Shown here piece after piece: positions 44,745-54,048 of a stretch of 64,000 nucleotides of DNA. Source of the stretch: Helicobacter pylori_CU (GTDB taxonomy: Bacteria > Campylobacterota > Campylobacteria > Campylobacterales > Helicobacteraceae). The stretch's first letter is position 1. The number at the start of each line of letters is the position of its first letter. The stretch is taken from positions 1,488,001 to 1,552,000 of the forward strand of contig NC_017733.1 in the NCBI RefSeq assembly GCF_000259235.1, read 5' to 3'. The translations under genes were made by a program, and so were the position numbers. The notes under the pieces are model-generated. The model had not been told where the DNA came from. It saw only the letters and a program-made list of their open reading frames with translations, and did not search any database.

Positions 44745-44997
44745 GATTTGGCTGATTTTACTCAATCTCTAGTGAAAAATCCCCATTTTTGACACACGAC
44801 AAGCTTGCATGCGTTCTCAAAACACACAAGACATTCTTTGACGCTCAAAGTGGTTTAACTTTCCATCTAAACACTGCCCCTTGTAGAATAAAATCCATAA
44901 ACCGATAATCTAGGCCTAAGCTTTAAGTGATCTCAAAAGCGCTAACACCCTAAATGATTATCTTTTTGTGTTTGTGTGTATTACCATTTTAGTCTTA

Positions 44998-45019
44998 AAA
45001 TCCTTTGTCAAAAGGATTT
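44998..45019 (-). terminator. Stem-loop after rocF
   Basis: AAATCCTTT-GTCA-AAAGGATTT is a perfect 9-bp stem with a 4-base loop, about 88 bases beyond the rocF stop. On either strand it is followed by a short T-rich stretch. It probably ends rocF transcription. Confidence 0.5.
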
Positions 45020-45106
45020 TTGCACTGATTTTTTCTTGATGCCTCCTGTTTTTTAGATCTCATTTTTCAACTTTTTCAACTTTTTATCGTTTGGTTTGAA
45101 AAGCGA

Positions 45107-46075
45107 TCAGCGACTCATTGCAAAAGATCGCCTCTCATCTTTAATTTTACAGCACTTAATGATGAGATCCAAAATTTCTAAAACCTGCTTTTCTTCTTCG
45201 TTATTGTGTTTTATACTCACCGTGGGGTTGTATTCGGTTACCTCAACGGCCCCTAATCGGTCTTTAAAACTTTCTAAAAGCAAGCCCAGTAATTGCTTTA
45301 ATTCATCAAAACTCAGCCCGTTATTTTCACGCACGCCGGTAGAAGTAAAAAGCTTGCCATCCATAATGTCTAAATCCAAGCTAAGGTAAATAATACCCAC
45401 CGCTTTTAACAATTCTTTGGTTTTTTGAAGCACTCCTTGCATGTTTTCTCTTATCGCGCCCACGCTAAATAAAGGGATTTGCAATTCCTTAATCACATCT
45501 CTTTCGCTCTGTTCGGTGCTTCTTACCCCAAAATACACCAAACATTTAGGATCAATTTCTAACCCTCCCTTTTCTAACCCCAAAGAGCAAAGCTTCTGCC
45601 ATGCCTTTTCTTCGCTCTCGCTCATGCGATTAAACCCACTACGGACACGATTTAAAACCATGCCTAAAGGCATGCCGTGGATATGCTTTGAATCGCTGTC
45701 ATAAGCCGTATGAATATCCGCATGCGCGTCTAAATACAAAATCCCTATTTTTTTGTCTTTATGAACGCTCCTAAAGGCTTGGAAAATCCCAAACATGTTC
45801 GCATGCTCTGAGCTTAAAATCAAAGGGAATTCTTTTTTCTCAAACACTTCTTTCATGCAAGGGATCAAATTTTCTTTACAAAAAAGGTAGTAATCTTCAA
45901 AATTCTTAGCGTATCTAAACTCTTTATAAAGCACGCACCGCTCTTGAGTGATCGTTTGCATGCCTTTAATCACATCGCCATGCGTTGCGCTCAAAACCTC
46001 TCTCAAACGCCTAACCCCTTTATCGGTGCCTCTTTTTGACGCTCCTAACTCCGCTTCTAATCCTACTAAAATCAT
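45107..46075 (-). CDS. rocF: Arginase RocF
   Basis: The 322-residue enzyme has the arginase/ureohydrolase metal motifs SSEHANMFG (about 108), DAHADIHTA (about 125) and SLDLDIMDG (about 232), plus TEYNP near 275. The extra segment ESEEKAWQKLCSLG (about 152-165) is the insertion known from H. pylori arginase, which prefers cobalt and feeds urea to urease. It lies 12 bases after the permease gene on the same strand, so arginine import and breakdown are probably co-expressed. Confidence 0.95.
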   Translation of the reverse strand: MILVGLEAELGASKRGTDKGVRRLREVLSATHGDVIKGMQTITQERCVLYKEFRYAKNFEDYYLFCKENLIPCMKEVFEKKEFPLILSSEHANMFGIFQAFRSVHKDKKIGILYLDAHADIHTAYDSDSKHIHGMPLGMVLNRVRSGFNRMSESEEKAWQKLCSLGLEKGGLEIDPKCLVYFGVRSTEQSERDVIKELQIPLFSVGAIRENMQGVLQKTKELLKAVGIIYLSLDLDIMDGKLFTSTGVRENNGLSFDELKQLLGLLLESFKDRLGAVEVTEYNPTVSIKHNNEEEKQVLEILDLIIKCCKIKDERRSFAMSR

Positions 46076-46087
46076 TTTATAACTCCT

Positions 46088-47515
46088 TCAAATTCCTTTT
46101 TCTTGCTGATAGCCCCATTTGTCCTTACTCAAATAATACGCTCCATAGCAAAGCCCCATAAACACTAGCGTGAGATACCCTCCAATGCGTTCATTCGCAT
46201 CCATATACGCCCCTATAAGCCCCACTAAGCACCCGCTGATGCCAATGATTTGGATTAAGGGATTGAGGGGGGCTTTATAAGGCAGATCTTTTAAGGATTT
46301 CCCCAAAGCCAGATACTCTTTCCTGAAGCGGTATTGCGCTACGCTGATGCTGATCCATACAATAATCACCATAAAACTCACCACATTGATCAAGCTTGCC
46401 ATGATTTTTTCTGGTGCAAACGCTTCGGTGAGCATGCCAATAAGTGTAACCCCTAAAGATAAATATAAAGCATAAGTGGGCGTTCCAGAGGCGTTAAGTT
46501 TAGCAAAAAGGGGGAAAAACATCTTTTTTTGACTTAAGCCATAAATCATCCTCCCTGAAGCGTATAACCCAGAATTAGCGGTGGATAAAATCGCAGTGAC
46601 AATGACAAAATTCATAATATCTGCTGCATAAGGGATACCCACGCCCAAAAAGGGTAAGGGGATTTTTTCTAAAGCGCTCACAAAAGGGCTTTGCGTCAAA
46701 CCGCTATCCGTCATGGGTAAAAACACCGATACCACAAACACCGCCCCTAAAAAGAAAAACACGATCCGCCATAAAGTCGCCTTAATCGCTTTAGGCATGA
46801 CTTTTTTCGCATCTTTAGTTTCTCCTGCTGCAACGCCAATAATCTCTGTGCCCGTGTAAGCAAAAATCACCGCTAAAATCGCCCCAAAGAACGCCCCCAC
46901 TCCTTTAGGGAAAAAGCCTTTTTCTAGCCCTTGAGTCTCCCCATTAAAATAGAAATTAGCAAACACGCCTTCAAATCCATGCAAATAAAACGAATAAACA
47001 ATGCCAATGCCCCCAAGCACAATAAACACAAAGACCGCTAAAACCTTAATGGTGCTGAGCAAAAATTCGCCTGTGGCAAAAATCTTAACCGAAAAGAAAT
47101 TCAATAAAAATAAAAGCGCAATGCATGCGATGACCCACACATACACAGGAACAGTCGGGAACCATCGTTGCATAAGCAAGCCTATAGCGATGTATTCCAC
47201 GGCCACGGTTAAAACCCAGCTCAGCCAATACATCCAAAAGACCATATACCCTGTGCTTGGGTTAATGAAACGGCTCGCATAATCCCCAAAACTCCCTGTA
47301 GTGGGATACACGCTCGCTAATTCCCCCAAAGATAAAACAATAGAATAGACAATAATCCCTCCAATCAAATACGCTAAAAGCGTGGCTAAAGGGCCCGCGC
47401 TAGCGATATTCCCCCCTGTGCCTACAAAAAGCCCGGTGCCAATCGTCCCCCCTAAAGCGATCATCATCAATTGGTTGAAGCCAATGTCCCTACTTAAGGT
47501 TGTGTTGTCTTTCAT
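46088..47515 (-). CDS. rocE: Amino acid permease (APC family, RocE/LysP-like)
   Basis: The 475-residue protein has 12 predicted membrane segments and the AAT-family start RDIGFNQLMMIALGGTIGTG, where GGTIGTGLF is the substrate loop. YTGTEIIGVAAGETKD (about 222) is also family-typical. It imports amino acids by proton symport across the inner membrane. Lying directly upstream of arginase it is likely an arginine or basic amino acid carrier; that is inferred from place and the H. pylori name rocE, not shown by sequence. Confidence 0.8.
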   Translation of the reverse strand: MKDNTTLSRDIGFNQLMMIALGGTIGTGLFVGTGGNIASAGPLATLLAYLIGGIIVYSIVLSLGELASVYPTTGSFGDYASRFINPSTGYMVFWMYWLSWVLTVAVEYIAIGLLMQRWFPTVPVYVWVIACIALLFLLNFFSVKIFATGEFLLSTIKVLAVFVFIVLGGIGIVYSFYLHGFEGVFANFYFNGETQGLEKGFFPKGVGAFFGAILAVIFAYTGTEIIGVAAGETKDAKKVMPKAIKATLWRIVFFFLGAVFVVSVFLPMTDSGLTQSPFVSALEKIPLPFLGVGIPYAADIMNFVIVTAILSTANSGLYASGRMIYGLSQKKMFFPLFAKLNASGTPTYALYLSLGVTLIGMLTEAFAPEKIMASLINVVSFMVIIVWISISVAQYRFRKEYLALGKSLKDLPYKAPLNPLIQIIGISGCLVGLIGAYMDANERIGGYLTLVFMGLCYGAYYLSKDKWGYQQEKGI

Positions 47516-47677
47516 AAACGCATCCTTTAATCGTTAAGTGAATTCTATTTTAAATCCCAACCAACGATTACAAAATAATAAGAAAATGAATAACAAACAA
47601 AATTAACTTCATTGTGTAAAAGAGTAATACTATTTAGCTTTTTAAAAGAAAGATACCCAATCGTTTAATGGAGTGAG

Positions 47678-47683
47678 TATAAT
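47678..47683 (+). promoter_or_regulatory. -10 box of ald
   Basis: TATAAT within TGAGTATAAT (TGN extended form) lies 32 bases before the ald ATG, and AAAGGATTAAC is the ribosome site. The rest of the divergent spacer (47516-47677) shows no other clear signal. Confidence 0.6.
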
Positions 47684-47714
47684 CATAACTGACACTACTA
47701 TTTAAAGGATTAAC

Positions 47715-48857
47715 ATGACTATTGGGTTGGTCAAAGAAAGCATGGATTTAGAATCACGAGTGGCTTTAGTGCCTGATGATGCGGCGCTAATCACGCAAAA
47801 GGGCGTGGAGGTTTTAGTAGAAAATAGCGCCGGCGCTAATAGCGGTTATAGTAACGAAGCGTATGAGAGCGTGGGGGCTAAAATCGTGGATACTAAAACA
47901 GCGTGGGGGCAAGATTTGGTGGTCAAATGCAAAGAGCCTTTAGAACATGAATACCATTTACTAAAAGAAAAAGCGACTCTGTTTAGTTATTTGGATTTAG
48001 CGTATCAAAAAAGCTTGTGCGAAATGTTTATAGATAAAAAAATCACTTCCATTTGCACTGAAACCATTGCCGGGCCTAAAAACGACTACCCTATTTTAGT
48101 GCCTATGAGCGTGGTGGCTGGGAGGTTGGCTGCGCATTTAGTCCAGCATTATTTATTGGCTTTAGAGCATGTTAAAGGGTTTATGGGTAAGGGGGTCATG
48201 CTTGGGGGGTTATCGGGCACGCAAAGGGCTAAAATCGTCGTGGTTGGAGGCGGTGTGGTTGGCATGGAAAGCGCGAAAGTCTTAAGCCAAATGGGGGCTA
48301 AAGTAACGATTTTAGAACTAGACTACGCTAAATTGCAAAACCATCCCTATTATCATTTGTATGATTTAGAAGTTTTAAGCGTGAATGAAGCCAATATCAT
48401 TCAAGCCTTAAACGGAGCGGTGGGGCTAGTGGGAGCGGTGTTAGTTACAGCGAGCCAAACCCCTAAAGTGATCTTAAGAAAGCATTTAAAACGCATGCAA
48501 AAACAAGGGGTAGTGATAGATGTGGCTTGCGATTTAGGGGGGTGCATAGAGACCATACACCAGACAAGCCATTCTAACCCTGTGTATGTGGAAGAGGATT
48601 TGTTGCATTATGGCGTGCCGAACATGCCAGGGATTGTTGCTAAAACGAGTTCTACGGCTTATAGCCATGCAAGCGTGCCGTATTTGTTGTATTATTTAGA
48701 GCATGGTTTGAAGGGCTTTTTAAAAGCCAACACTAAAATCGTGGCAAACACCCTTGGAGGCTTGAGCGCTTATAACGGCTATATCACCCAAGAAGGCATC
48801 GCTAAAACCTTCAATCTAGCGTTCAAATCGCCTTTAGAGGTTTTAAAGGAGCTTTAA
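47715..48857 (+). CDS. ald: Alanine dehydrogenase
   Basis: The 380-residue enzyme has the Ald start (GLVKESMDLESRVALVPDDA), the catalytic lysine region VVKCKEPLEHE (about 74) and the NAD-binding VVGGGVVGMESAKVLSQMGA (about 176-195). It ends with GYITQEGIAKTFNLA. It interconverts alanine and pyruvate with NAD, letting H. pylori use alanine as carbon and nitrogen source. It is divergent from the amino acid permease gene. Confidence 0.94.
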   Translation: MTIGLVKESMDLESRVALVPDDAALITQKGVEVLVENSAGANSGYSNEAYESVGAKIVDTKTAWGQDLVVKCKEPLEHEYHLLKEKATLFSYLDLAYQKSLCEMFIDKKITSICTETIAGPKNDYPILVPMSVVAGRLAAHLVQHYLLALEHVKGFMGKGVMLGGLSGTQRAKIVVVGGGVVGMESAKVLSQMGAKVTILELDYAKLQNHPYYHLYDLEVLSVNEANIIQALNGAVGLVGAVLVTASQTPKVILRKHLKRMQKQGVVIDVACDLGGCIETIHQTSHSNPVYVEEDLLHYGVPNMPGIVAKTSSTAYSHASVPYLLYYLEHGLKGFLKANTKIVANTLGGLSAYNGYITQEGIAKTFNLAFKSPLEVLKEL

Positions 48858-48918
48858 AAATAAGTTGTAAAAAAGGGCATGGCGATAAACCATGCGTCTT
48901 AATGTGTGGAAATATTTC

Positions 48919-48933
48919 AAAAAAAAAAAAAAA
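48919..48933. repeat. A15 tract before the GmrSD-like gene
   Basis: Fifteen A end 13 bases before a TATAAT (48947-48952). Tract length at this spot, in the -35 region, can tune promoter strength in H. pylori, as shown for sabA. Confidence 0.8.
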
Positions 48934-48979
48934 CACTTTTTAATGTTATAATCTACCCTAAATCATACAAGGGGTTTTT

Positions 48980-50689
48980 ATGGCAAAAATTGATAGCTAT
49001 GAGTGGTATCTAAAAAATACTTTAAAAGAAGAATTCTATTACCAAATCCCTATCTACCAACGCCCTTATCAATGGACAAAAGAAAACTGCGAAAAGCTTT
49101 TAGACGATTTGTTTGAAGACTATGAAGAGGATAGAGAAAGCGATTATTTTTGCGGCTCATTAGTCTTAGTCAAATCCGATCCCAATTCCAAAACCGAAAT
49201 CTATGATATTGTGGATGGCCAGCAACGCTTAAGCACTTTCATTCTGTTGGCAAAAGTTTTAGCCGATCTTTATAATGATTGTTTAGACCCTAAGCATTTA
49301 GAACATTTACAAGAGGGTTGGAAAGATAGGCATACAGAAAGAAAACGACTGAGTTTTAACACTATAGGGTCTAACGCTGAATATGATTTTCAAGATGCAT
49401 TAGATTTTTTTGATGACTCTCATCATGTAAGTAAAAATGATGAAAACAATTACTTAAAAAATGCGGTTTGTTTAAAAGACTATCTCAGGAAAAAAGAGAT
49501 TGAAAACATTAACGATTTCATTGAGTGGCTGTATTCTAATGTTAAATTTATCACCATCATTTGCCCAAGTATAGACAAGGCGTTAAGGATTTTTAATGTT
49601 TTAAACGCTAGGGGTTTGCCTTTGAATGCGACAGATATTTTTAAGGGAGAGTTGTTAAAAGAATTGGCTAAAGAAGAGGATCAAAAAAAGCTTGTGTCTC
49701 GTTGGAACGCCTTAAGCCAAAAATGCTCAGATAATGATTTAACAATGGAGACATTATTCAGCTGGCATTTGACCTATCTCGATCCGGTAACTAGTGGGAA
49801 AAAAATGGAAAAAAGACTCGTTACTTGGTTTAAAAATCTTAACAAAACCCCTTTAGAATACCTTAAGGGCATAGAAAATTTCTATAACGCTTATGGTGAG
49901 GTGTTAGAAATGCAAGACCGACACGCTCATTTGCTCTCGTATAAAGACGATGATCATTTATGCGTTATGTTGTGTGCTAGCTTGTTGCACCGCTATAGCG
50001 AAAGCGAGATAGAGACTTTAAAAGAATTGTTAGTCAAGTTTTATTACCAAGATTGGGTTGCAGGGCAGACAAAAACCACACGCAGCCAAACTTGTTGCAA
50101 CATCATTAATGCCCTAAAAGAAAAGAAAAGCGTAGAGAATATCGCTTCTATTGTGAAAAAATATTTTAAGGATAAAAATATCACGCAACGCTTTAAAGAA
50201 AACCTGCAAGACAGCAACTTATACACAAAATTCTACTTAATTAATGGCAAGCCTCCTAAAAAAAATTCATGGCTCAAACCCGTTCTCATTCTAGTGGAAT
50301 ATTTCATGAGCGATGACGATTATCCTAAACGCATTCAAAAGAACGATTTTCATGTTGAACACATCTTACCCCAAAAACCCGATCCTTCAAGCCAGTGGAT
50401 GAAAGACTTTAGCGAAGAAGAAAGAGGATTATACACGCATTCTTTAGCCAACCTCACGCTTTTAGGAGGCAATAAAAACTCTCAAGCTTCAAATTTGGAT
50501 TTCAAAGATAAAAAGAAAATCTACATGGGAGAAGAAATCAGGTCAAGAAAAACGAAAACTTCTAATGTGATGACTTGCTATAAGATGACCATAGACATTG
50601 CACACAAATACACAGAATGGACGCCCAAAAGCTTAGAAAAAAGAAAAGAAAAGTTGATTCAAATCATTGAGAGTGCGCTTGAGCTCTAG
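48980..50689 (+). CDS. GmrSD-like DUF262/HNH (type IV restriction-like) protein
   Basis: The 569-residue protein has the DUF262 motifs IPIYQRPYQWTKEN (about 24) and IVDGQQRLSTF (about 75), the latter resembling the ParB/Srx-like nucleotide site. The DUF1524 HNH part has DFHVEHILPQKP (about 455) and HSLANLTLLGGNKNSQASNL (about 490, with the late His/Asn). A fused GmrS-GmrD layout like this cuts phage DNA with modified (glucosylated or hydroxymethylated) cytosines. Start ATG with AGGGG upstream. An A15 tract and a TATAAT lie 30-60 bases before. The target is unknown. Confidence 0.85.
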   Translation: MAKIDSYEWYLKNTLKEEFYYQIPIYQRPYQWTKENCEKLLDDLFEDYEEDRESDYFCGSLVLVKSDPNSKTEIYDIVDGQQRLSTFILLAKVLADLYNDCLDPKHLEHLQEGWKDRHTERKRLSFNTIGSNAEYDFQDALDFFDDSHHVSKNDENNYLKNAVCLKDYLRKKEIENINDFIEWLYSNVKFITIICPSIDKALRIFNVLNARGLPLNATDIFKGELLKELAKEEDQKKLVSRWNALSQKCSDNDLTMETLFSWHLTYLDPVTSGKKMEKRLVTWFKNLNKTPLEYLKGIENFYNAYGEVLEMQDRHAHLLSYKDDDHLCVMLCASLLHRYSESEIETLKELLVKFYYQDWVAGQTKTTRSQTCCNIINALKEKKSVENIASIVKKYFKDKNITQRFKENLQDSNLYTKFYLINGKPPKKNSWLKPVLILVEYFMSDDDYPKRIQKNDFHVEHILPQKPDPSSQWMKDFSEEERGLYTHSLANLTLLGGNKNSQASNLDFKDKKKIYMGEEIRSRKTKTSNVMTCYKMTIDIAHKYTEWTPKSLEKRKEKLIQIIESALEL

Positions 50690-50699
50690 GGATGCGCCC

Positions 50700-51428
50700 C
50701 TAGAAAGTGAACACGTAATTCACATACCACGAATACACGCGTCTAAACCCTATATCCAAATTTTTTGCAGTGATGTAGGGGTTTTTCTTTAGCATGGGGA
50801 ATTTCACGCCCGCTTCAATGCTGGAATGTTTTAAGATCCTTAAACGAGCCCCCACATTGAATAAAAATTGGAAAGAAGTGGCTTTTTTGCTCACCAAAGC
50901 TTGCTCCACTAAAATACCCTCAAAACTTGGTGTCGCCATAAGCCATGAATTGCCGGCCAATTGCACCCCACCAAAAGCCCCCAAACTCATGATGCCGTTA
51001 TTGATGACATTGACCATTAAATCCATAGCCCCCCCATAAGTGAGCATGTTGGGTTCAAAGGTTTTAGGATCAGCAAGGCTCGTTAAACGATTGATTTCCT
51101 GTTTCCCAAGAATTTGACCCGCCAATCGCGCCACTTCGCTGTTATAGTTAGGGTTTTTAAGCCTAATAGAATTGGCATGAGCGTAGTCAAAAAACCCATA
51201 AAGGCGTAAGCCAAAGTATTTCCCAAAGAAAAATTGATACCCTAAAAGCGCATCAAACCCCTTGATAGTAGCGTTGGTGGCTTGTTTTTGAGAATTAATA
51301 TCCGCATGCATTTGGGCTTGCCCTTGCAAATAACCCGCTCCTAAAAAAACGCCATTGCCATCCATCGCTGATAACGCGCTTACAGAAACAACTAAAGCTA
51401 ACAAAGATTGAGAAAAAAATTTTTTCAT
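50700..51428 (-). CDS. horL: Outer-membrane protein HorL
   Basis: The 242-residue protein has a signal peptide (SVSALSAMDGNG; cleavage near residue 21). It starts GVFLGAGYLQGQAQM, has a barrel with FFGKYFGLRLYGFFDYAH and ends SWYVNYVFTF, the Hop/Hor C-terminal motif with terminal Phe. It belongs to the Hor (Hop-related) family and matches HorL by memory of the N-terminus. It should sit in the outer membrane; ligand unknown. A weak GGA ribosome site precedes the ATG. Confidence 0.8.
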   Translation of the reverse strand: MKKFFSQSLLALVVSVSALSAMDGNGVFLGAGYLQGQAQMHADINSQKQATNATIKGFDALLGYQFFFGKYFGLRLYGFFDYAHANSIRLKNPNYNSEVARLAGQILGKQEINRLTSLADPKTFEPNMLTYGGAMDLMVNVINNGIMSLGAFGGVQLAGNSWLMATPSFEGILVEQALVSKKATSFQFLFNVGARLRILKHSSIEAGVKFPMLKKNPYITAKNLDIGFRRVYSWYVNYVFTF

Positions 51429-51600
51429 GGATGATTCCTTAACATAATGTTTAATTCTTAAAAAGAATACCCAAAAAACAATTAAAAACGATTAAATAAT
51501 GAAACATTAACCACAATAAAAACTTTTCATGAACTTTACACAAGATGATAAAAAAGCAATTAAAACCCCCTTTTTTAAAATTTTGTTTCAAGCTTTAAGC

Positions 51601-51606
51601 TACAAT
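51601..51606 (+). promoter_or_regulatory. -10 box of nadK, possibly leaderless
   Basis: TACAAT ends 6 bases before the ATG at 51613, so the transcript would begin at or next to the start codon. No ribosome site is visible before the ATG. This supports the start at 51613 over an earlier ATG at 51529. Confidence 0.45.
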
Positions 51607-51612
51607 ATACGC

Positions 51613-52467
51613 ATGAAAGATTCACATCAAACTATCGGCGTGTTTGTGCGGCCCACTCATTATCAAAACCCCCTTTTTGAAGAGCTGGAGCGAGCTAAAG
51701 AATGGGTTTTAAAGCTTTTAGAAGGTGAGGGGTTTGGAAGCTTTATGATTGATAGCCTTGATGGAGCACAAGATGAACGATTGATAGAAAAAGCCTATGC
51801 GTTTTTGTGTTTAGGGGGCGATGGCACGATTTTAGGGGCTTTAAGAATGACGCATTCTTACAATAAGCCGTGTTTTGGGGTTAGAATTGGGAATTTAGGG
51901 TTTTTGAGTGCGGTTGAATTGAACGGGTTGAAAGATTTCTTACAAGATCTCAAGCAAAACAGGATCAAATTAGAAGAGCATCTGGCTTTAGAGGGCCGTA
52001 TTGGAAAAATCTCTTTTTATGCGATCAATGAAATTGTGATCGCTAAAAAAAAAGCTTTAGGGGTTTTAGACATCCAAGCTTATGTGGGCCATACGCCCTT
52101 TAACACTTATAAAGGCGATGGGCTTATCATTGCCACGCCCTTAGGCTCGACCGCTTATAATTTGAGTGCTCATGGGCCGATTGTGCATGCCTTAAGCCAG
52201 AGCTATATTTTAACGCCCTTGTGCGATTTTTCTTTAACGCAACGCCCTTTAGTGTTAGGAGCGGAATTTTGTTTGAATTTTTGCGCTCATGAAGACGCTC
52301 TTGTGGTCATTGACGGGCAAGCCACTTATGATTTAGAAGCCAACCAACCTCTATACATTCAAAAAAGCCCCACGACCACCAAGCTCTTACAAAAAAATTC
52401 AAGGGATTATTTTAAGGTGCTTAAAGAAAAGCTATTATGGGGGGAAAGCCCTAGCAAAAAAAAATAA
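51613..52467 (+). CDS. nadK: NAD kinase
   Basis: The 284-residue protein starting MKDSHQTIGVFVRP has the NAD kinase GGDGT (FLCLGGDGTILG, about 72), NLGFLSAVE (about 99) and the second conserved block INEIVIAKK (about 145) followed by GDGLIIATPLGSTAYNLSA (about 175). It makes NADP from NAD. A longer frame from 51529 exists but adds 28 unconserved residues and no ribosome site. It lies 12 bases before recN. Confidence 0.93.
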   Translation: MKDSHQTIGVFVRPTHYQNPLFEELERAKEWVLKLLEGEGFGSFMIDSLDGAQDERLIEKAYAFLCLGGDGTILGALRMTHSYNKPCFGVRIGNLGFLSAVELNGLKDFLQDLKQNRIKLEEHLALEGRIGKISFYAINEIVIAKKKALGVLDIQAYVGHTPFNTYKGDGLIIATPLGSTAYNLSAHGPIVHALSQSYILTPLCDFSLTQRPLVLGAEFCLNFCAHEDALVVIDGQATYDLEANQPLYIQKSPTTTKLLQKNSRDYFKVLKEKLLWGESPSKKK

Positions 52468-52479
52468 AAAGGGTAAAAA

Positions 52480-54048
52480 ATGCGAGATTTCAATAACGCT
52501 CAAATCACACGCTTAAAAGTGCGTCAAAACGCTGTTTTTGAAAAATTGGATCTAGAGTTTAAAGATGGCTTGAGCGCGATTAGTGGGGCTAGTGGGGTGG
52601 GCAAAAGCGTCCTTATCGCGAGCCTTTTAGGGGCGTTTGGGCTTAAAGAAAGCAACGCTTCAAACATTGAAGTGGAATTGATCGCGCCTTTTTTAGACAC
52701 GGAAGAATACGGCATTTTTAGAGAAGATAACCACGAACCTTTAGTCATCAGCGTGATTAAAAAAGAAAAAACGCGCTATTTTTTAAACCAAACAAGCCTG
52801 TCTAAAAACACGCTCAAAGCGTTATTAAAAGGTTTGATCAAACGCCTATCTAATGATAGATTCAGCCAGAATGAACTCAATGATATTTTAATGCTCTCCT
52901 TACTAGATGGCTATATCCAAAACAAAAACAAGGCGTTTAGCCCCCTTTTAGGTGTGCTTGAAGAAAAATTCACCCATTTAGAGAAGCTAGAAAAAGAAAG
53001 GCGGTTATTAGAGAATAAAAAGCGTTTTCAAAAGGATTTAGAAGAACGGTTGAATTTTGAAAAAATGAAATTAGAGAGGCTGGATTTAAAAGAAGACGAA
53101 TACGAACGCCTTTTAGAGCAAAAAAAATTGCTCTCCAGCAAGGAAAAATTGAACGATAAAATCGCTCTGGCGTTAGAGGTGCTAGAAAATACCCACAAGA
53201 TCACGCATGCTTTAGAGAGCGTGGGCCATAGCGCGGAGTTTTTAAAAAGCGCTTTATTAGAGGCAAGCGCTCTGTTGGAAAAAGAGCAGGCTAAATTAGA
53301 AGAGTGCGAGCGTTTGGATATTGAAAAGGTGTTAGAAAAACTTGGCATGCTAAGCGGGATCATTAAGGATTACGGGAGCATTACGCATGCTAAAGAACGC
53401 TTAGCGCATGTTAAAAACGAATTGCACAACCTAAAAGAAATTGACCATTATTGCGAAACTTACCACAAAGAAATAGAGCGATTGAAAGCCGAATGCTTGA
53501 AATTGTGCGAAGAAATAGGCGGCTTTAGGAAAGAGTATTTAGCCGGTTTTAACGCTCTTTTAAGCGCTAAAGCGAAAGATTTGCTCTTAAAAAGCCCTAG
53601 TTTGATCTTAGAAGAAGCCCCCATGAGCGAGAAAGGCGCTCAAAAACTCGTTTTACATTTACAAAATTCCCAATTAGAGACTTTAAGCTCTGGAGAATAC
53701 AGCCGTTTGAGGTTGGCGTTCATGCTTTTAGAAATGGAGTTTTTAAAGGATTTTAAAGGTGTGTTGGTGTTAGATGAAATGGATTCCAACTTGAGCGGCG
53801 AAGAGAGTTTGGCGGTCTCTAAAGCCCTTGAAACCTTGAGCAGCCATTCGCAAATCTTTGCCATTTCGCACCAAGTCCATATCCCAGCGCTCGCTAAAAA
53901 CCATATTTTGGTGTTTAAAGAAAACCACAAAAGCCTTGCAAAAACCCTTAGTAACGAAGAAAGGGTTTTAGAAATCGCGCGCATGATAGGGGGGAGCGAA
54001 AACATAGAGAGCGCGATTTCTTTCGCTAAGGAAAAATTAAAGGTGTGA
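52480..54048 (+). CDS. recN: DNA repair protein RecN
   Basis: The 522-residue SMC-like protein has Walker A SGASGVGKSVLI (about 36-47), coiled-coil arms (about 160-370), the ABC signature LSSGEYSRLRLA (about 404) and Walker B VLVLDEMDSNLSG (about 428). It acts at double-strand breaks with RecA. The start codon is ATG after a weak site. The stop overlaps the next ATG (ATGATGA). Confidence 0.93.
   Translation: MRDFNNAQITRLKVRQNAVFEKLDLEFKDGLSAISGASGVGKSVLIASLLGAFGLKESNASNIEVELIAPFLDTEEYGIFREDNHEPLVISVIKKEKTRYFLNQTSLSKNTLKALLKGLIKRLSNDRFSQNELNDILMLSLLDGYIQNKNKAFSPLLGVLEEKFTHLEKLEKERRLLENKKRFQKDLEERLNFEKMKLERLDLKEDEYERLLEQKKLLSSKEKLNDKIALALEVLENTHKITHALESVGHSAEFLKSALLEASALLEKEQAKLEECERLDIEKVLEKLGMLSGIIKDYGSITHAKERLAHVKNELHNLKEIDHYCETYHKEIERLKAECLKLCEEIGGFRKEYLAGFNALLSAKAKDLLLKSPSLILEEAPMSEKGAQKLVLHLQNSQLETLSSGEYSRLRLAFMLLEMEFLKDFKGVLVLDEMDSNLSGEESLAVSKALETLSSHSQIFAISHQVHIPALAKNHILVFKENHKSLAKTLSNEERVLEIARMIGGSENIESAISFAKEKLKV

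Noticed and set aside
45050..45090. Repeated TTTTTCAAC motifs as a CRISPR or tandem array
   Set aside because: Only two short A/T-rich copies, no spacers, in AT-rich DNA.
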